Shown here piece by piece: positions 6,440-6,486 of a stretch of 6,486 nt of DNA. Every line of letters begins with the position of its first letter. Position 1 is the stretch's first letter. Source of the stretch: Planctomycetota bacterium (GTDB taxonomy: Bacteria > Planctomycetota > B129-G9); contig QNCA01000084.1 of assembly GCA_003644325.1 (NCBI GenBank), forward strand, positions 1-6,486, read 5' to 3'. A program made the translations under genes and the position numbers. The notes beneath the pieces were generated by a model that saw nothing but the letters and a program-made list of their open reading frames with translations, was not told the DNA's origin and made no database searches.

Positions 6440-6486
6440 TAACGTGCTCGATCCGGCTGACTTTTTGCCGGCTTCGGCGACTGAAA
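6439..6486. repeat. Partial second copy of the element's left end
   Basis: The sequence from 6439 repeats that from 6264 at a constant offset of 175 bp: GTAACGTGCTC (6264-6274 and 6439-6449) is identical, then seven or so bases differ, then CTGACTTTTT (6282-6291 and 6457-6466) is identical, then a CCGG hairpin follows in both (here GCCG 6467-6470 with CGGC 6475-6478). It looks like the start of a related, diverged unit running off the window edge. Confidence 0.5.

Overview
The window is a piece of a Gram-negative (diderm, LPS-making) bacterial chromosome, clearly GC-rich over positions 90 to 6270 and with liberal use of the ATA isoleucine codon. Nearly all of the coding is on the plus strand. 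The lineage cannot be fixed from sequence alone. The fused lpxC-fabZ gene and the order bamA - ompH - lpxD - lpxC/fabZ argue against an enterobacterial-type chromosome (where fabZ is a separate gene) and point toward the FCB/PVC-like phyla where the fusion is known (best documented in Bacteroidota); the base composition suggests a less-studied relative.

Layout: positions 1-85 are an AT-richer stretch with no recognisable gene. At about 86-95 the sequence switches abruptly into the C-terminal third of the replicative helicase DnaB (86-577), which lacks its N-terminal domain and Walker A motif. After 66 bp comes bamA (644-3034), the outer-membrane protein insertase. A 222-bp gap (3035-3256) holds an 11-bp inverted repeat and a convincing promoter, followed by ompH/skp (3257-3922, periplasmic chaperone), lpxD (3951-5006, GTG start) and lpxC-fabZ (4972-6267), whose first 35 bp overlap lpxD. 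The window ends in 219 bp of non-coding DNA built from nested inverted repeats.

Functionally, bamA and ompH serve outer-membrane protein folding. LpxC and LpxD catalyse the second and third steps of lipid A synthesis, and the FabZ domain makes unsaturated acyl-ACP intermediates that feed both phospholipid and lipid A acyl chains. This is an ordinary envelope-biogenesis cluster; all catalytic residues I looked for are present.

The unusual parts are at the two edges: a truncated dnaB with a sharp composition break, and, directly behind lpxC-fabZ, a 168-bp element with perfect 19-bp terminal inverted repeats flanked by a 7-bp direct repeat that includes the lpxC-fabZ stop codon. It looks like a small non-autonomous mobile element (MITE-like) or a palindromic intergenic repeat family. 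I saw no CRISPR array, RNA gene, phage gene or defence gene, and no evidence of a new multi-gene system.
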